Positions 1-6,322 are shown, counted from the stretch's first letter. The stretch is DNA of 7,219 nt from an uncultured Bacteroidota bacterium (GCA_946479535.1 CAMLGP010000133.1:1-7219); one strand, 5' to 3'. Notes: generated from the sequence alone by a model not told the origin. Made by a program: numbers and translations.

Positions 1-1320
1 TTCAGTGATCTGGCAGCAATGATAGAAGTAATGCATCAGTTCCTGTGCAAAGAAGATGAAGCTTCTCCCGGCAAGCTGGATATTAAAAAAATATTGAAGA
101 AAGCACTGCCATTATTTGATGGAGGTTTTCATGTGGGTGGATTCACCGGTAACGGAATCGGTTTTGTGTTCCGCGATGCTCATGGCATCCGGCCTTCCTA
201 TTATTATTATAATGATGAAGTGGTAGTTGCTGCTTCTGAAAGAGCCGCCATACGCACTACATTCAATGTGGGCGAAAATGAGGTAAAGGAATTAATGCCC
301 GGACAGGCATTGATTGTAGATGATCTGGGAGAAATTGAAATAGCCCAGGTTTTGCCTCCTAAGGAAAGAAAGGCCTGCAGTTTTGAACGGATCTATTTCT
401 CACGCGGTAGTGATGAGAAGATCTACCGGGAACGCAATGCGCTCGGCTATAATCTGAGCGAACAGGTTTTGCAGTCAATTGACCATGATCTGAAGAATAC
501 CATTTTCTCCTTTATACCTAACACAGCTGAAGTTGCATTTTACGGAATGCTGAAGGGAATGGAAGATTATCTCAGCAGGACAAAGATTGAAAGGATCATG
601 AGCTGGGGTAAGGATTTTGATGAAGAGAAGTTGAGCGAAATGATCAACCGGCGCATCCGGATTGAAAAGATAGCGATCAAAGACGTGAAAATGCGCACGT
701 TTATTACCGAGGATGCCGGCCGTAATGAAATGGTGCAGCACGTATATGATGTTACGTATGGTACTGTAAGACCGAAGCAGGATACCCTGGTTGTGATTGA
801 TGACTCCATTGTGAGAGGCACTACCCTTAAGGAGAGTATTATCCGGATGCTGGCCCGGCTCAAACCTAAACGTATTGTTATTGTTTCTTCCTCTCCGCAA
901 ATAAGATATCCTGATTGCTATGGTATTGATATGAGCAAGATGGGTGATTTTATAGCATTTAATGCCGCAGTTGAATTGATGAAAGAAAGAGGTAAAATGG
1001 ATTGCCTGAAAGATCTTCATAACAAATGCAAGGAATTACAACGCAATAATCAATTGCACACAGAGAACGTGGTAAAGCAATTGTATAAACAATTTACAGC
1101 TGAGGAAATAGCTAAAAAGATCGCACAACTGATCACACCTCCGGAAGTTGATATACCAGTTGACGTCATATTCCAGAGTATCGAGGATCTTCATAAGGCC
1201 TGCCCCAATAACCTGGGCGACTGGTATTTTTCAGGTGATTATCCAACGCCCGGAGGAAACAGGGTAGTGAACAAGGCCTTTATCAATTATATGGAAGGAA
1301 AGAATGTGAGAGGATATTAA
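1..1320 (+). CDS. purF: Amidophosphoribosyltransferase (PurF) homologue, 5'-truncated by the window edge
   Basis: This enzyme transfers glutamine-derived ammonia to PRPP to give 5-phosphoribosylamine, the first step of de novo purine synthesis, in the cytoplasm. The frame is open from base 1, so the ATG at 19 is internal and the N-terminal catalytic Cys lies outside the window. Counting from that internal Met, the end of the class II glutamine amidotransferase domain shows GIRPS (56-60) and ASERAA (72-77). A linker with CSFERIYFSRGS (120-131) leads to the phosphoribosyltransferase domain, with RTFI (226-229), the PRPP loop VVIDDSIVRGTTL (258-270) and SSPQIRYPDCYGID (291-304). The domain is divergent from E. 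coli PurF: extra sequence lies between IPNTAE (166-171) and RTFI, and a tail of about 100 residues ends in GGNRVVNKAFINYMEG. This resembles the long PurF form I recall from Bacteroidota. The gene is probably co-transcribed with sixA, 23 bp downstream. The family call is firm; strict orthology to the housekeeping enzyme is less certain. Confidence 0.85.
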   Translation, partial: FSDLAAMIEVMHQFLCKEDEASPGKLDIKKILKKALPLFDGGFHVGGFTGNGIGFVFRDAHGIRPSYYYYNDEVVVAASERAAIRTTFNVGENEVKELMPGQALIVDDLGEIEIAQVLPPKERKACSFERIYFSRGSDEKIYRERNALGYNLSEQVLQSIDHDLKNTIFSFIPNTAEVAFYGMLKGMEDYLSRTKIERIMSWGKDFDEEKLSEMINRRIRIEKIAIKDVKMRTFITEDAGRNEMVQHVYDVTYGTVRPKQDTLVVIDDSIVRGTTLKESIIRMLARLKPKRIVIVSSSPQIRYPDCYGIDMSKMGDFIAFNAAVELMKERGKMDCLKDLHNKCKELQRNNQLHTENVVKQLYKQFTAEEIAKKIAQLITPPEVDIPVDVIFQSIEDLHKACPNNLGDWYFSGDYPTPGGNRVVNKAFINYMEGKNVRGY

Positions 1321-1343
1321 AAACACATTTAAAAATCTGACCA

Positions 1344-1841
1344 TTGAAATCACTTCTGTTAATTCGTCATGCAAAAAGCGATTGGGCTGATGCTTCACTA
1401 AAGGATTTTGATCGCCCACTCAATGACAGAGGAAAACGGGATGCACCGGTAATGGCGCATAGACTGCTGGACAAGAAAATCAAGATCGATGCATTTATTT
1501 CCAGCCCAGCCAAAAGAGCAAAGAAAACAGCTGAGCTATTTGCCATTCAGTATAAAACCGATAAAGAGAGTATCATTTTTTTCGATAAACTCTACCTGGC
1601 AGATATTGAAGCTTTTTTTGATGTTATTTCTCAAACGGATGACGACTATTCTACAATTGCAGTTTTCTCCCATAATGAAGGCATTACCACTTTTGCAAAC
1701 CAGTTATCTGATGTGCGGGTGGATGATATGCCTACCTGCAGCATATTCGCTGTAAAAATGAAATTGAAGAAATGGAAGGATTTCAGAGAAGCAGAGAAGG
1801 AATTCTGGTTTTTTGATTATCCCAAATCTAACCAGCTTTAA
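1344..1841 (+). CDS. sixA: SixA-type phosphohistidine phosphatase (histidine phosphatase superfamily)
   Basis: This is a 165-residue cytoplasmic phosphatase of the histidine phosphatase superfamily. It opens with the RHA version of the RHG motif (LLLIRHAKSDW, residues 4-14), so His9 is the likely phospho-acceptor. DFDRPLNDRGKRDAP (21-35), SSPAKRAKKTA (53-63) and FSHNEG (108-113, second active-site His110) follow in family order. Length and motifs fit the small SixA branch, whose E. coli member dephosphorylates phosphohistidine on signalling and phosphotransfer proteins; the substrate here is unknown. The start is TTG at 1344, since no in-frame ATG precedes the RHA motif. No Shine-Dalgarno is visible in the 23-bp gap after purF, so expression probably depends on the upstream gene. 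The 3' end overlaps the convergent glycosyltransferase gene by 14 bp. Confidence 0.85.
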   Translation: MKSLLLIRHAKSDWADASLKDFDRPLNDRGKRDAPVMAHRLLDKKIKIDAFISSPAKRAKKTAELFAIQYKTDKESIIFFDKLYLADIEAFFDVISQTDDDYSTIAVFSHNEGITTFANQLSDVRVDDMPTCSIFAVKMKLKKWKDFREAEKEFWFFDYPKSNQL

Positions 1842-2937
1842 GTGTGGATAGAAACCTGGCAATAGTAGCCGAAAGACTGTTTCCCGTGTTTTCCATTTTG
1901 GAATAAGAAAACTCTGCTGCCTTTTTCAATGCCTCTTCCAGTTTAAATTCATCCTGAGCTAAACAGAGCGCTATTTTTCTTTCTTCCAGATAGCGGGAAA
2001 GATATTCCTGCTCGGTTTGCCCGGGTGTTGCAATAAGTATTGATTTCTTTCTCATAATGGCCAGGTCCATAACAGTTGAATAGCCACTTCTGCTAATTAC
2101 ATAGTCCGCTTTTGCCATTTCCAGCTCATATTGGTCTGTTGACAGGTGATTATAAAAATGGATATCATTGGTTGAAGGAATGAGCCTGCTGCCATCAGGA
2201 AGCCCGCGTACCAAAACGGCCGTTCCATTATAATGACTGAGTTGATTTACCAGTTTATCTTCCAGCAGACTCCGTTGAGGTTCAGGTCCAGATAATGAAA
2301 TAAATAAATGGCCTTTTTTTACCGGTAGATCAGATTGCTTTAACCTTGATAAAATTCCTGTATAGGAAACCGGAATGGCGGGCAGATTTTTGGGATGAGA
2401 CAGATCACCAGCAAGATCATTCCCTTTTTCATTGTCAGGAACCCAGCAGGCCGTAAAATGATTGATGAAACGATAGTTGTATCGTTGCAACAATGATTCA
2501 GTCCATTTGCCCAAAGGGCTTTTAATGAAAAGCTGGTGCGTAATAAAAATACAGGGGACTGAAGAATGGTATAATCCAAAACGATTATCGGAGATAACAG
2601 CATCAAAATGATTTTCATTTATCATTTGTTCCAGCCATCTGTGTTCTCTGCGGATTGACCTGGAAAGGGCAGGCCATTGAAAAATAAGGTTTCTGATAAG
2701 GCCAGTTGCAGACCGGCCATATTTTACCCGGTACCCCGTAAGGCTTACAAAGGGCAGAGAAGGAAATTCCTTACGTAAAAGGGTTTCCTGGGAGCCTTCC
2801 CCGGCCAGCCAAACCTCCACATTTTGGGCTATTAATTCATAAATAACAGGAATACAACGGGTAGCATGTCCCAACCCCCAATCCAGGGGCGCAACCAGTA
2901 TGCGAGGATTACCATTGGGTTTTTTCCCGGTAAACAT
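1828..2937 (-). CDS. MurG/GT28-like GT-B glycosyltransferase
   Basis: This 369-residue protein has the layout of GT-B glycosyltransferases related to MurG and GT family 28. The N-terminal domain carries the glycine loop PLDWGLGHATR (17-27), a Rossmann-like alternation around VEVWLAGEG (40-48), and DAVISDNRFG (112-121). The C-terminal donor-binding domain shows HLFISLSGPEPQRS (210-223), ADYVISRSGYSTVMDL (277-292) and PGQTEQEYLSRYL (305-317), the usual sites for contacts to the nucleotide sugar. There is no signal peptide or membrane span, so it is cytosolic or peripheral. The GLGHATR opening resembles proteins annotated as UDP-GlcNAc:LPS GlcNAc transferase-like. It is not MurG itself, because it lies outside any cell-wall cluster and diverges in sequence. 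Sugar and acceptor cannot be read from the window. It is monocistronic, starts at ATG 2937, and no terminator separates it from the convergent sixA. Confidence 0.8.
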   Translation of the reverse strand: MFTGKKPNGNPRILVAPLDWGLGHATRCIPVIYELIAQNVEVWLAGEGSQETLLRKEFPSLPFVSLTGYRVKYGRSATGLIRNLIFQWPALSRSIRREHRWLEQMINENHFDAVISDNRFGLYHSSVPCIFITHQLFIKSPLGKWTESLLQRYNYRFINHFTACWVPDNEKGNDLAGDLSHPKNLPAIPVSYTGILSRLKQSDLPVKKGHLFISLSGPEPQRSLLEDKLVNQLSHYNGTAVLVRGLPDGSRLIPSTNDIHFYNHLSTDQYELEMAKADYVISRSGYSTVMDLAIMRKKSILIATPGQTEQEYLSRYLEERKIALCLAQDEFKLEEALKKAAEFSYSKMENTGNSLSATIARFLSTLKAG

Positions 2938-2969
2938 GATTCCTGTTAATTTTTATCATTTTCAAGGGG

Positions 2970-3001
2970 TTGGATACTAATTTCCCCGTAAAATAGTTTT
3001 A
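2970..3001 (+). promoter_or_regulatory. Candidate Bacteroidota promoter for the small lipoprotein gene
   Basis: TAGTTTTA at 2994-3001 matches the TAnnTTTG -7 box except for its last base. TTG at 2970-2972, 21 nt upstream, could serve as the -33 element. This would leave a leader of roughly 45 nt before the ATG at 3053. The match is imperfect and the region is AT-rich, so the call is tentative. Confidence 0.3.
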
Positions 3002-3052
3002 AATTTAGGATCGACCACAGTAAAATTCGACCCTATAATAACAAATCAAATT

Positions 3053-3196
3053 ATGAAGAACTCAACTAAAATTACCTGGTTGCTTTTGCTGGCAGGAATG
3101 TTGTTCGTTTCATCTTGTCACCGCAACTATTATTCCGGTACAGGCAAGGGCAGTAATTGTGGTTGCCCAAGCCATAAAGGGATGTCAGGATATTAA
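3053..3196 (+). CDS. Small lipoprotein with a C-G-C tail motif, function unknown
   Basis: This is a 47-residue reading frame from ATG 3053 to TAA 3194. It has a textbook lipoprotein signal: positive N-terminus (MKNSTK), hydrophobic core WLLLLAGMLFV (9-19), and lipobox SSC with the lipidated Cys at residue 22. The mature peptide is only 26 residues, rich in Tyr, Gly and Ser, and contains CGCPSHKGMSGY (36-47). The two spaced cysteines plus His could bind a metal or form a disulfide, but that is inference. From general familiarity I think similar CGCP-ending short lipoproteins occur in other Bacteroidota, though I cannot search. It is followed 11 bp later by the 80-residue gene, which suggests one transcript. 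The signal peptide strongly supports a real gene; its function is not known. Confidence 0.75.
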   Translation: MKNSTKITWLLLLAGMLFVSSCHRNYYSGTGKGSNCGCPSHKGMSGY

Positions 3197-3207
3197 AAAA
3201 TAAGGCG

Positions 3208-3450
3208 ATGAAAATGCCCACCCGTGATCTGCTGGTTTTGCTGAAAAATGAATTCATGAGTCAAAGGGCTCTCGATCATGAAGTAGAATGCCTCAATGAT
3301 ATACTAAGGACGGCCGAATCAGATGCGCAATTCTGTGTTGCACATGAACTGGTAAACCGTACCCGGATCACTTCCAAACCAGGAAGGATTTTGAAAGCTA
3401 TCCGCTATTCAGAATTAAAACCTTTCCGTTTCCTGATCAACAAGAATTAA
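3208..3450 (+). CDS. Conserved-looking small hypothetical protein, 80 residues
   Basis: I do not recognise this protein. It has no signal peptide or membrane segment, so it is predicted cytoplasmic, and it is rich in charged residues. Residues 6-34 (RDLLVLLKNEF through LNDILRTAE) look helical and acidic; the C-terminal part (RTRITSKPGRILKAIRYSELKPFRFLINKN) is basic, which might suit binding to a nucleic acid or another acidic partner, though this is speculation. It lies 11 bp after the small lipoprotein gene on the same strand and ends 20 bp before a strong terminator, so the two probably form one transcript. A second Met at 3214 (third codon) is an alternative start: AAGG at 3202-3205 sits too close to the ATG at 3208 for a good ribosome site but about 8 nt from 3214. 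Codon use looks like that of the neighbours. Confidence 0.6.
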   Translation: MKMPTRDLLVLLKNEFMSQRALDHEVECLNDILRTAESDAQFCVAHELVNRTRITSKPGRILKAIRYSELKPFRFLINKN

Positions 3451-3470
3451 TCGAACTTAAGTTTAAACAT

Positions 3471-3509
3471 AAAAAAGCCGTCCCAACAATACTGTGGGGA
3501 CGGCTTTTT
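3471..3509. terminator. Bidirectional intrinsic terminator between convergent genes
   Basis: The stem is GCCGTCCC (3477-3484) pairing perfectly with GGGACGGC (3497-3504). Inner pairing of ACA (3486-3488) with TGT (3493-3495) closes an ATAC loop. Six A residues precede the stem and five T residues follow it, so a U-tract is made in both directions. It lies 20 bp after the 80-residue gene and 16 bp beyond the stop of the PepSY-like lipoprotein gene, serving both. Confidence 0.9.
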
Positions 3510-3525
3510 GCTGACATTGCAATTC

Positions 3526-4143
3526 TTATTTAACGTCCACTTTTTCTTTTACTTTTTCTCCATCCAATGTTCCTTTCTTCTTGAATACTGTTCCATCTGA
3601 TGTTATCATTTCCGTCATTTTATCATTGCCTTTTTCCAGTTTTACTTCATACGCTTCTCTGTTCTTATCGTTTTCCTTATTTACTGAAGTGATATTGTAA
3701 TCCTTAAATTCTCTTTTAATGGCATTATTAACAGGTGCAGGAAGAGTTGCATAATTAGTAACTACCGATGTAGTACCAACCCAGTTACCATCCTGATCAT
3801 ACCAGGTATAATAATCTGAACCATCCATATTATAACGAACGGTATAGTCTTTTGTATCTAATGTAGGCCAACCTGCCCATGCCCAGTCGATATCTGAATA
3901 TGGTTCATAATAGGTCCAGGTCACATTTGATGCATTGGGATATTTGCTTTCAAAATTTGTTTTTGCTGCCGGTATTACATCTACATTAGTTGCACCGGAA
4001 TTTGAAACACTACTATTGTCTGTGGTTGTAGTTGTATTGCTGGTAGAGGTTGAATCTCTGTCGCCAGGATTTGTAGAACTTTCTCCACAAGAACCAATTA
4101 TAAATAAAGCTCCGGAGATAAATAACCAATTTTTCAGTTTCAT
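3526..4143 (-). CDS. PepSY-like (BLIP-fold type) lipoprotein
   Basis: This 205-residue envelope lipoprotein has an N-terminal signal (MKLKNWLFISGALFIIGSC) with the lipidated Cys at 19. A low-complexity Ser/Thr/Asn/Asp linker (21-50) probably works as a flexible tether. Two related halves follow. The first is about residues 57-129, with AAKTNFESKYPNASNVTW and an aromatic-rich YEPYSDIDWAWAGW stretch, then YYTWYDQDGNWVGTT. The second, about 134-190, has LPAPVNNAIKREFKDYNI and ends in ITSDGTVFKKKG. The pattern of helix, F-x-x-K-Y-P, then beta strands ending in D-x-x-G matches the PepSY-like/DUF2874 group, secreted proteins common in Bacteroidota whose fold resembles beta-lactamase inhibitor protein repeats. 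The binding partner is unknown. The gene is monocistronic, ends at the shared terminator, and its upstream region contains the half-site cluster described separately. Confidence 0.75.
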   Translation of the reverse strand: MKLKNWLFISGALFIIGSCGESSTNPGDRDSTSTSNTTTTTDNSSVSNSGATNVDVIPAAKTNFESKYPNASNVTWTYYEPYSDIDWAWAGWPTLDTKDYTVRYNMDGSDYYTWYDQDGNWVGTTSVVTNYATLPAPVNNAIKREFKDYNITSVNKENDKNREAYEVKLEKGNDKMTEMITSDGTVFKKKGTLDGEKVKEKVDVK

Positions 4144-4150
4144 ATTACGT

Positions 4151-4204
4151 TGATTTGTTTACGAATCACCAGTAATTACCGGTGTATTACAGGTGAACAA
4201 ATCA
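4151..4204. promoter_or_regulatory. Nested inverted repeats with three TTACNGGTG half-sites (candidate operator or leader hairpin)
   Basis: CACCAGTAATTACCGGTG (4167-4184) is a palindrome with one mismatched pair. It consists of CACCAGTAA (the reverse complement of TTACTGGTG) facing TTACCGGTG. A third copy, TTACAGGTG (4187-4195), repeats the second in direct orientation 11 bp on, about one helical turn. The set is flanked by a perfect 9-bp inverted repeat, TGATTTGTT (4151-4159) and AACAAATCA (4196-4204). It lies 8-61 bp upstream of the ATG of the PepSY-like lipoprotein gene, read on the minus strand. It could be a regulator binding site or a structured mRNA leader; the sequence alone cannot decide. 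Confidence 0.5.
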
Positions 4205-4325
4205 AAATACTATGCCAGCGAATTTAATTGTGGATAATAAAAAGGCAGCACTACTTCAGGTTACACTGCAAGTGGAAATTATACTTTTGAGGGAGGTAAT
4301 TAAAAAATTGCAATTCCAATATTAA

Positions 4326-5582
4326 TTAAGCTGTTTTGCGCAGTGCCTTTCCCAGCATGTCAATCATTTCACTGATCTCTTCTTTTTTACAGGTACCAAC
4401 GCTTAGTCTGTACCAGGCAGAATCCCGGCTGGCGCCGAATGCATAAAAAGGAACAACAGCCAGTTTAGCTTCGTTGAGTATATAGTCTGTAACATCATTC
4501 TGATTTTCTAACAATTTACCTTCTGCAGTTTTCTTTCCAGCGAGGTCAATTTTAATAGTAAGATAAATAGCTGCTTCGGGAGTAATGGCATCAACTGGCA
4601 ATCCTTCTTTTTTAAGTGCCATAAATCCATCATAAATACGATGCAGTCTTTCTTCAACTTCATTCTTAAAATGAGAAAGATAAGTTTTGATGGCCGTACG
4701 ATTGCCCAGGAATTGCGCAACTGCTTTTTGTTCAGCCATTGGCGCCCATGCTCCCAGATGCGTGAGAATGGCTTTCATCTTATTGATAATAACTGAAGGT
4801 CCAAAGCTCCAGCCAACACGAATGCCGGTGGCAGCAAACACTTTGCTGACTGCATCAATGAAAATGGTATAGTCCCGCATTTCAGGTCTCAAAGAAACAG
4901 GATTGTAATGCTGAATGGTACCGTAGGTCAGATGCCAGTACATCTGGTCATACATCACATATAGTTTCTTTGCATTGGCGCCTCTTCTTTTATTTTCTTC
5001 CAGTACCAGATCACATATAGCTTCAAGCACTTCTTTTTTAAAAGTGGTACCTGTGGGATTTTGCGGTGAGCATAGAGCGATCAGGGTGGCATCCTTTATA
5101 AAAGGACGAATATCCTCTGCAGAAGGCATGAAATTATTTGCTGCGCTGGCTTCCACAACTATATGCTCGCCGCCAACAAAATGAGTATAGTGATTATTGT
5201 TCCAGCTGGGAACAGCATAAATGATCTTGTCTCCTTTATCACAAATGGCGCGAAATGTTGCATAGATTAAAGGACGGCCACCGGAGGCCACAAGCACCTC
5301 AGAGAGTCCATAATCAAGCCCTTCTGTTTCTTTTGTAAAAGATAATACTGCTTCCCTGAGGTCCAGGTTTCCTTCTGCTGCCGGATAATTGGTAAAATGC
5401 TTACGATAGGCATCTACAATGGCATCTTCCAGCTCTTTGGGTATGGGAAAAATGGCAGGATCAAAATCGCCTACAGTGAAATTGTAAATACGTTCTCCCT
5501 GGCGGATCTTTTCTTTGATTTCTCCACCCAGTTTTACGATTTCAGAACCAATCAATGTTTCGGATAAGTGAGACAGTTTCAT
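4326..5582 (-). CDS. PLP-dependent class I/II aminotransferase
   Basis: This 418-residue fold-type I enzyme transfers an amino group between an amino acid and a 2-oxo acid using pyridoxal phosphate. Family landmarks are in order: FTVGDFDP (35-42), NYPAAEGNLDLREAV (65-79), the cofactor phosphate loop region VASGGRPLIYATF (98-110), CSPQNPTGT (171-179, with Asn175 of NPTG), YDQMYWHLTY (211-220, with Asp212 against the pyridine nitrogen), DAVSKVFAATGIRVGW (243-258, with Lys247 as the Schiff-base lysine), and YRLSVGT (391-397, with Arg392 as the likely carboxylate-binding Arg). It is full length for the aspartate aminotransferase-like class and cytoplasmic. Substrate specificity cannot be assigned from motifs; the SGGRP loop is slightly unusual. 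It is probably transcribed alone, with a good -7 box 18 nt before its ATG. Confidence 0.9.
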   Translation of the reverse strand: MKLSHLSETLIGSEIVKLGGEIKEKIRQGERIYNFTVGDFDPAIFPIPKELEDAIVDAYRKHFTNYPAAEGNLDLREAVLSFTKETEGLDYGLSEVLVASGGRPLIYATFRAICDKGDKIIYAVPSWNNNHYTHFVGGEHIVVEASAANNFMPSAEDIRPFIKDATLIALCSPQNPTGTTFKKEVLEAICDLVLEENKRRGANAKKLYVMYDQMYWHLTYGTIQHYNPVSLRPEMRDYTIFIDAVSKVFAATGIRVGWSFGPSVIINKMKAILTHLGAWAPMAEQKAVAQFLGNRTAIKTYLSHFKNEVEERLHRIYDGFMALKKEGLPVDAITPEAAIYLTIKIDLAGKKTAEGKLLENQNDVTDYILNEAKLAVVPFYAFGASRDSAWYRLSVGTCKKEEISEMIDMLGKALRKTA

Positions 5583-5600
5583 GAACCAGCATTAAGACTG

Positions 5601-5608
5601 CAAAAATA
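5601..5608 (-). promoter_or_regulatory. -7 promoter box for the aminotransferase gene
   Basis: Read on the minus strand, 5608 to 5601 gives TATTTTTG, an exact match to the Bacteroidota TAnnTTTG -7 consensus, with 18 nt between it and the ATG. No clear TTTG -33 element is present 19-21 nt upstream, so the call rests on the -7 box and its position. Confidence 0.4.
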
Positions 5609-5649
5609 CTGGGTTATCCGGTAGAAATAAGGTCTCTTAATGGTATTTT

Positions 5650-5708
5650 GAAATTTTGAATTGGGAAATTTTGAAATTTCAATTTCCCAATTTCGAGATT
5701 CCAAAATC
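5650..5708. repeat. AT-rich palindromic repeat, copy 1, just after the msrB stop
   Basis: AATTGGGAAATT (5659-5670) and AATTTCCCAATT (5681-5692) form a perfect 12-bp inverted repeat. The 10 nt between them are part of a further palindrome, TTGAAATTTCAA (5671-5682). Positions 5650-5678 align with the arms of the repeat after adk at 27 of 30 columns with one gap, so the two loci share a repeat family. The element begins about 6 nt past the msrB stop on the minus strand. It has no U-tract of the usual kind and encodes nothing. Confidence 0.75.
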
Positions 5709-5713
5709 ATAAT

Positions 5714-6304
5714 CTATTTCTTTTCAGAATATTTCTTTTCTGCCTCTTTTGCTTTCTGAAAATCAAGTACTACTCCATTGATACAATAACGGAGATGTGT
5801 TGGAGGTGGACCATCGTCAAATACGTGACCCAGGTGTGATTTACAGCGGCCGCACTGAACCTCAGTCCTTACCATACCATGGCTGTTATCAGGCAAATAA
5901 ATAATGCTGCCTTTGCTAATCGGTTCATAGAAACTGGGCCATCCGCAACCGCTTTCAAACTTGGTATCGCTTTTAAATAATGCATTACCACAGACTGCGC
6001 AATAGTAGGTTCCGGTTTCAAATGATTTCTCATATTTACTGGTCCAGGGCGCTTCAGTACCTTTTTGCCTGGCTATATAATACACTTCTTCCGGCAATAT
6101 CTTTTTCCATTCGCTTTCGGAAAGATTGACCTTGGAGGTATCAGAAGTAGAATAAACAGGGTTCCCATCTTTGGAAAGGCCTTGTTTGTTTTCAGAGCTG
6201 TCCATTTTTTCAGGGTTGTTTTTTGTATTACTTGATTGTGAATAGCTGCACTGCTGTAGCGCTGCTGCCAAAAGGCACACTAATATGAGTCTGATTTTTT
6301 GCAT
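5714..6304 (-). CDS. msrB: Peptide-methionine (R)-S-oxide reductase MsrB, exported
   Basis: MsrB reduces methionine-R-sulfoxide in proteins back to methionine. The catalytic domain (about 58-190) is complete. Zinc-site cysteine pairs are CAVC (102-105) and CGRC (151-154). FESGCGWPSF (117-126) holds the resolving Cys120, HLGHVFDDGP (157-166) follows, and RYCINGVVLDF (172-182) holds the catalytic Cys174 and its Asn partner. A hydrophobic N-terminus (IRLILVCLLAAALQQC) indicates export, so it probably repairs envelope proteins. Cys19 could be lipidated, but Gln at -1 and -2 is a poor lipobox, so cleavage by ordinary signal peptidase near SYSQ is also possible. A polar linker (20-57) separates signal and domain. 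ATG 6304 is chosen because it gives a complete signal peptide. A repeat element lies directly after the stop. Confidence 0.93.
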   Translation of the reverse strand: MQKIRLILVCLLAAALQQCSYSQSSNTKNNPEKMDSSENKQGLSKDGNPVYSTSDTSKVNLSESEWKKILPEEVYYIARQKGTEAPWTSKYEKSFETGTYYCAVCGNALFKSDTKFESGCGWPSFYEPISKGSIIYLPDNSHGMVRTEVQCGRCKSHLGHVFDDGPPPTHLRYCINGVVLDFQKAKEAEKKYSEKK

Positions 6305-6322
6305 GAGTCTGTATTGTTATAA

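Noticed and set aside
198..218. TAT/AAT-rich microsatellite-like run in the purF homologue
   Set aside because: It simply encodes Tyr-Tyr-Tyr-Tyr-Asn-Asp within a conserved domain and is not a long enough exact repeat to suggest phase variation.
475..1020. Long minus-strand open frame inside the purF homologue
   Set aside because: It is the antisense shadow of a gene with clear PRPP-transferase motifs, and its own translation has no recognisable domain.
3011..3032. Direct repeat TCGACC at 3011-3016 and 3027-3032
   Set aside because: It is only six bases with no symmetry and no third copy, too short to call an operator.
3034..3039. TATAAT, a sigma70-like -10 box before the small lipoprotein gene
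   Set aside because: It is only 13 nt from the ATG, has no matching -35, and the other promoters in the window follow the Bacteroidota TAnnTTTG type.
4212..4325. A 37-codon plus-strand frame filling most of the gap between the PepSY-like lipoprotein and aminotransferase genes
   Set aside because: It starts next to the possible promoter of the opposite-strand gene, has no ribosome site, signal peptide or recognisable motif, and ends exactly where the aminotransferase gene ends, so chance is the simplest explanation.
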